From Litoditis marina (lineage: Eukaryota; Nematoda; Chromadorea; Rhabditida; Rhabditidae): a stretch of 64,000 nt of DNA. Below the pieces are notes generated by a model that saw nothing but the letters and a program-made list of their open reading frames with translations, was not told the origin of the DNA and searched no databases. Made by a program: the position numbers and the translations under genes. This document shows positions 59,655-64,000 of the stretch, in pieces. Within the stretch, counting starts at the first letter, position 1. Each line of letters starts with the position of its first letter. The stretch is from assembly GCA_964036275.1 (NCBI GenBank), contig OZ038434.1, positions 13,491,259 to 13,555,258 on the forward strand. Direction: 5' to 3'.

Positions 59655-60080
59655 TGTTGATCTATGCCCTCGTTTCGCCCAACAACAACTGAATCGAGTA
59701 AAGAACACTACTACTGCAACACAAATGGACAAACTCTAACTGATTTTTTTCGGTAACCCAACCAACGTTTGGTTACTTTTTCAGGTTACCCGAGTGGGTC
59801 CCCGTGGGTAACCAAAAATGAGAAACCAGTTGACAGTGCAACTAACCAAAAAATGAGCTAACCAAAAGTTTTATACCAATTGGGCTGATACAACTTTTAT
59901 GTTAGTTGGACTGGTAACATTCTCGGGTAACCTGAAAAGGTAACCAAGCACGTCAAGGTTACCAAGAAATCTGGTTAGATGAAAAATTTGCCGTTGATGG
60001 TTGATCTATGCCCGCGAGAGCCGTATTTCGCCTCACAACAACTGAATAGAGTAAAGAACACATCTACTGCAACATAAACA
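59655..60080. mobile_element. GGTTACC foldback between ~75-bp diverged direct repeats
   Basis: TTGGTTACTTTTTCAGGTTA and onward (59769-59794) is inverted with one mismatch at 59922-59947; weaker pairing extends to about 59755 and 59978. Flanking it, the segment 'gttgatctatgccc', then 'aacaactgaat(c/a)gagtaaagaac' and 'ctactgcaaca', occurs at 59655-59727 and again at 59999-60080. The layout resembles 40336-41095. Confidence 0.75.
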
Positions 60081-61232
60081 CGTTTCCACACAACTCCTAA
60101 TTGCATCGGAAAACATGGGACGTATGGCGCCTTTTGCAGAAGAAGAAACTACACATCAGAACCACTCCTCGGAGAGAAAGTTGGTGTTGGATCCAAGTGA
60201 AGAGATCAAACTACAATTGGGAATTTATCACACACCATAGCACGAGATGTTCTCATGAGAGACTCAAATGCACTACAAGCCCCATGCGCTTCTAAGGCAA
60301 TTTTTCATTTTAGAATGACAAGAAAAGCTAGAACCAATCAAAAGCGCGCCCACAACTTGTTACCACGTCACGTAAATGAGAACGGTATACAGCAGAACGT
60401 GAGTAATACAGTAACCTCCCGTTTCTATTCTGTAGGACCTATATAACATCGTCCCTCTCTTACTGTGAAATTATAGTATTTGAACAGACGTACTATGCGT
60501 TGTTATCTGGGTATTTACAGTACTCTTCTCACGTGCCATGACTTCAACCAGACTCTTTCTAGACAGTTCTCTGTGTACATTATAGTGCAGTTGAACTTAT
60601 CCGTGTGAAAAACAGACGCAGACTACATTGAAACACATAGAATCAAAACACAGACGTCGAAAACATGTGTGGCCAGACAGATAACAGAATAATAGAATAA
60701 TAGAAAACATTCGTATTTTCGACGGGTGGTCTGAAGATTAGTGGAAAAACAACAGACCGACCCGGAAACTGATATTGGGACGATTTCATAGTCCTAGTCA
60801 CAAGATAAGGGTTCACAATAGTGCATGAGAAATAAAAAAGGCATAATTGCATTTCACTCACCATTCGCCTTTACGTGACTATTCTATTTACATCGTGTTA
60901 GTGGCTAGCTCAAAACACTCATTGAATGGATCTTGTGGAGCTACAAAATATCACAATCATTTGATACGATGTAGACGTTTGCTGCCTCGTGAAACTTCCA
61001 GGACAGATCGTATCTTTGAAGTATAGTTAACCCCCCCCCCCTCCCCCTTAGATTCAACCAAAAAGTTCCCTCGAGATTCATTTTCTACTCTACCGTCAGT
61101 CAATTTGCACTTTCTGTCCAAGTTGTGTCTAGTTTGCTGCTACAATTGCAACAGTCGTAGTATCTACCTCAGATGGTGTAAATGTCAAACTGATCCCGAC
61201 CACTGCCCCCTCTCCAGGGACTTTAACGTATT
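60081..61232. other. No gene seen
   Basis: AT-rich, with a poly-C tract at about 61029-61042 and one more instance of the dispersed 'atcaaactacaa' motif near 60208. No spliced reading frame is supported. Confidence 0.4.
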
Positions 61233-61432
61233 GTACTTTACACGTGGGACCAATTACGTGTGACCAGTAAAAGTTCTAGTTTACGTGGGACCCAGTACGG
61301 GAAACTTCTAAATATCGTACTTTACACGTGGGACCGAGTACGTGTGACCAGGAAATGTTGTAGTTTACGTGGGACCCAGTACGTAAACTTCAAATTATTG
61401 TACTTTACACGTGGGACCGAGTACGTGAAACG
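61233..61432. repeat. ~84-bp tandem repeat rich in ACGTGGGACC
   Basis: Units begin at 61233, 61317 and 61400 (GTACTTTACACGTGGGACC). Each full unit also contains an internal half-repeat 'tttacgtgggacccagtacg', so the real module is about 42 bp. The palindrome CACGTG recurs in the register TTTACACGTGGGACC. Confidence 0.85.
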
Positions 61433-61845
61433 CACCCAAGACAAGCCGATTAGCATGTGACAGGCGCTCAAATTAGACTCAGCTACGGAATTTATGCTGA
61501 GCCGAAAAATGTCACTGCAACTGTCGTATTCATCTCTGACGAAATGAATTGCGAAACAGATAAAAAGAGGATTGGTGGATTAAACAATACGTCTTTTTCA
61601 TGTAGTTCTTTGTGCGTACATTCAAGCAAACGGCAAAAAGTGATAATAGCAGTCGAACGTATAACAACGTAAATGAAGTGAAACACGATCTCTTTGCAAA
61701 CGTGCAATCATAAAACACATTTTACAGAGTTCTTTAACGTGACACACGTCTATGCTATAACTGTTACGTGGAGTGTAGAAATATTGGGGAATATAACCAT
61801 TTCTCCAAAGGTCGTACAACACGGTTGAATTGAATAGATACGGTA

Positions 61846-61977
61846 TCCCTTCATTTGAGGACGGGCGGCGGCTTGCCGGTCTCTCGTGTTGCGGAATATT
61901 TCTATGACACACAACTTCCCATCAAGAAGTTACTCGCATGTCACTGGATCAATGCCATCAGAGAATTCGATAATCCA
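61846..61977 (+). pseudogene. Possible transposase fragment (weak)
   Basis: An open stretch without an ATG reads VAEYFYDTQLPIKKLLACHW and then INAIREFDNPP before a stop. The pattern of aromatic residues followed by LPIKKLL and a Trp-containing helix is loosely like ISXO2/Merlin-type transposase N-termini. It is short, without flanking support, and may be chance. Confidence 0.2.
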
Positions 61978-62463
61978 CCATAAAGTCTTCTATGAAGGAA
62001 AGGGACCAAGAACAACTCAGAAGAAGCTGCTACCACAAACATCTGTGACATGTATGATGATCACCGCCTCGTAACGAAGCGACGTGAATGAATGAATATG
62101 GAATTTGAAAATACACACCATAAAACAACAACACCGTTCCTCTTGTCTGGTTACTTGTGTCTAACACAGCAAGCTTTCTTTTGGAAGCAAGCCTTTGCGA
62201 GAGATGTTCTCTTATGTTGATGTGCTCGTACTTTGATCCCATTGCTTTTCAGTGAACACTCATAGACTCATCGATGCATGCGCATCAAACTACAATGTGA
62301 TTTCTTATACGCCGGCTCGGTCCCCCGTGTCCGAGTGTACCTTCCGTACCAGTTTGCGTACAGCCTATCCGTCAAAACAAGGGCTAGACATGTCTCGATA
62401 AACATACTTAAAACAGTGTTGTGGGTGGTCGAAAATAAGTACTTTCTATTTTCGTCATCGTGT

Positions 62464-62652
62464 TTTGCAGGCAATTTGTTGTGGCCAGAGTAACACATTT
62501 TCGATACATAAGTCCGTTTCTCTGTTTCACGTAGTCGGTTGTAAACGATACATGAACATTCACGTACTTACCACGTGTGAACTACGATAGTTACGTGGAA
62601 AATTGGAACTTGGTTTGCAAGCAATTTGTTGTGACCAGGGTGACATGTTTTC
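62464..62652. repeat. Direct repeat, 150-bp period
   Basis: 'tttgcaggcaatttgttgtg' at 62464 and 'tttgcaagcaatttgttgtg' at 62614, each followed by a similar 'ccag.gt.aca..tttt' tail. Confidence 0.75.
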
Positions 62653-64000
62653 CCACGGAGGCTCTACATCCATTCCCATGTACTGCAGAAGAACACCCAT
62701 GATAGACACGCTCACATAATTGATGTGGTAGTGTGATATAGATGCAAGTTTACACGTTTCACCATTGCAGATAAACCTTCAACAGGCCGATTGCAGAAAT
62801 ATCCCGGTGGCTCCAAGTTAAATCCTTTGAAAGAATACGAATATTCAAGTAAAAGAAGGTGGTACGTTTTGCCTTTACCCCAGAAGCAACCCCTTAAAAT
62901 TCAGATACCTTTCCCCGGGGCTCGTAGCAAAAATTGAGATAACAACTAGTAAATCCACCTTTGGCAAACCACGACCAAATAACGGTCAGGTGCTCTTCTT
63001 AATAAATATACTACAAATCATGGGCTATTAATAAATCACGTGTAACGTGAACAAACACAAAGTTATCCGGAAATATGGAGGAGAATAGTCACGTTCCACG
63101 TCACCATCTATTTAGCACTAGTAAACCAAATGAACCCTCCTTCCCTCGGTCACATGTTTCAGTGTTTTCATTTCCCCTCGATTTTCGAGCCCATTCAATA
63201 TTCGCCGCGTCGGGCGGCAGGCAATTCTCGCAACATGGGGCTGTCCACGTATTTTTGTTGTTGTTCCGCATGGTCGTTGCTCTCTTTTCAGCCAAGTTGC
63301 CGTGTCGCGCGCGACATCGCGGAGCCGCGCGACGCGACGTTTTTTGTAGCTCTCGTGTTGCTTTCCGAGAACTCATTAGGCGGCGTCATTAGAAAAATAC
63401 TTGTCAGGCCATAACATATTAGATTCATAAAAATTAATAGACATGACCTTTCCTGCTTAATTACTCAGGAAGTTGAAATGTGTCAATAAATCAGCTTGGT
63501 TCAAACTCATAAAATGTATGCTCATACAAATTTAATGGAACTCAGAACAGGAAAATGTTGAAGAAGATTCGTAATAGGAAACTCTGCAAGCGCGTGTTCA
63601 CCCTTGAGTTACCCTTGAGTAAGCAGACACCTTTTTAGAATGCTTATGTCCACTTTAAGACACATTTATCTGAATTTCCATTGGCACGCTGCCAAATAAT
63701 CATCGGGAATAACCTCAGACAATTCCCTGCCAATTAGCAAACCATATTTGTAGCACTCTCGATGAGAGAGTGTACAGGTCCATACGCAAATTTCTGGGGC
63801 CTCATTGACCCCCATGCTCTCTCGCTTTTGTAGTTTGCTAATCGCGGAAAATTTGCGCCAATCGTTCTGAGACGAGAACTATAGAAGTTTTCCATTAGTT
63901 TTGAGGAAATTAAACGGAAAATATTCATAGCTTTGTTTGTTGTTCACTCAGTGCAAGCACACACCACACATTATTCCTCTCTTGCACGAAAAGATCAAAG
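62653..64000. other. No gene seen to the right edge
   Basis: A frame around 62764-62935 without an ATG (containing NPLKEYEYSSKRRWYVLPLP) is open for about 57 codons after a possible acceptor, but no partner exon was found. A CpG-rich patch at 63200-63390 is open in several frames on both strands, which reflects base composition rather than coding. Confidence 0.35.

Noticed and set aside
63075..63414. Overlapping ~90-105-codon frames on both strands
   Set aside because: CpG-rich composition keeps all frames open; no domain, no splice partners, no agreement on strand.
1..64000. CRISPR arrays, bacterial operons, riboswitches, viral genes
   Set aside because: None seen; spliced animal genes throughout, and the tandem repeats lack the regular repeat-spacer layout.

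Overview
The window is intron-rich, AT-leaning nuclear DNA from an invertebrate-type animal. It has GT-AG introns of roughly 70-900 bp, AATAAA polyadenylation signals, (TC)n microsatellites and a dense load of small non-autonomous transposons. The gene families (CHRAC1-type histone fold, WGR-type PARP, cyclase-associated protein, SWIM-domain protein, tail-anchored cytochrome b5) are animal. I cannot name the species. There are no bacterial, viral or CRISPR features.

Layout. (1) 1-6938, minus strand: a Q/Y/G-rich protein of unknown function whose 3' part runs off the left edge. (2) 6939-7457: a short divergent interval, probably a shared promoter. (3) 7458-18029, plus: a 29-exon, 964-residue zinc-finger protein with three paired zinc knuckles. 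(4) 18623-19904, plus: a CHRAC1-like histone-fold protein. (5) 21923-23501, plus: tail-anchored cytochrome b5. (6) 24670-32883, plus: a 786-residue PARP1/2-type ADP-ribosyltransferase with two WWE-like modules in front of WGR, helical and catalytic domains. (7) 32884-42500: mostly non-coding and repetitive, with weak evidence for a minus-strand transcript and a large foldback bracketed by 75-bp direct repeats. (8) 42556-51807, plus: cyclase-associated protein (CAP). Its first intron holds a 2-kb open exon that ends in a splice donor of the same phase as CAP exon 1, so CAP probably has a long isoform of about 1122 residues. (9) 52496-56133, plus: a SWIM zinc-finger protein resembling ZSWIM7/SWS1 but with a long N-terminal extension. 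(10) 56134-64000: no convincing gene; foldbacks, tandem repeats and one possible transposase scrap.

Gene models were built by hand from reading frames and splice sites. In the six complete models (zinc finger, CHRAC1-like, cytochrome b5, PARP, CAP, SWIM) every exon length agrees with its phase and the reading frame is unbroken from ATG to stop. Five of these six (all except the zinc-finger gene) begin a few to about 35 bases downstream of a 3' splice site with no visible upstream coding exon, and two plus-strand neighbours lie only about 350-400 bp after the preceding poly(A) signal. This fits non-coding first exons or spliced-leader trans-splicing.

The observations I would follow first are: the WWE-WWE-WGR-PARP architecture; the candidate CAP long isoform; the foldbacks bracketed by ~75-bp direct repeats at 40.3-41.1 kb and 59.65-60.08 kb; the paired-finger protein; and several MITE/SINE families, three with intact target-site duplications.
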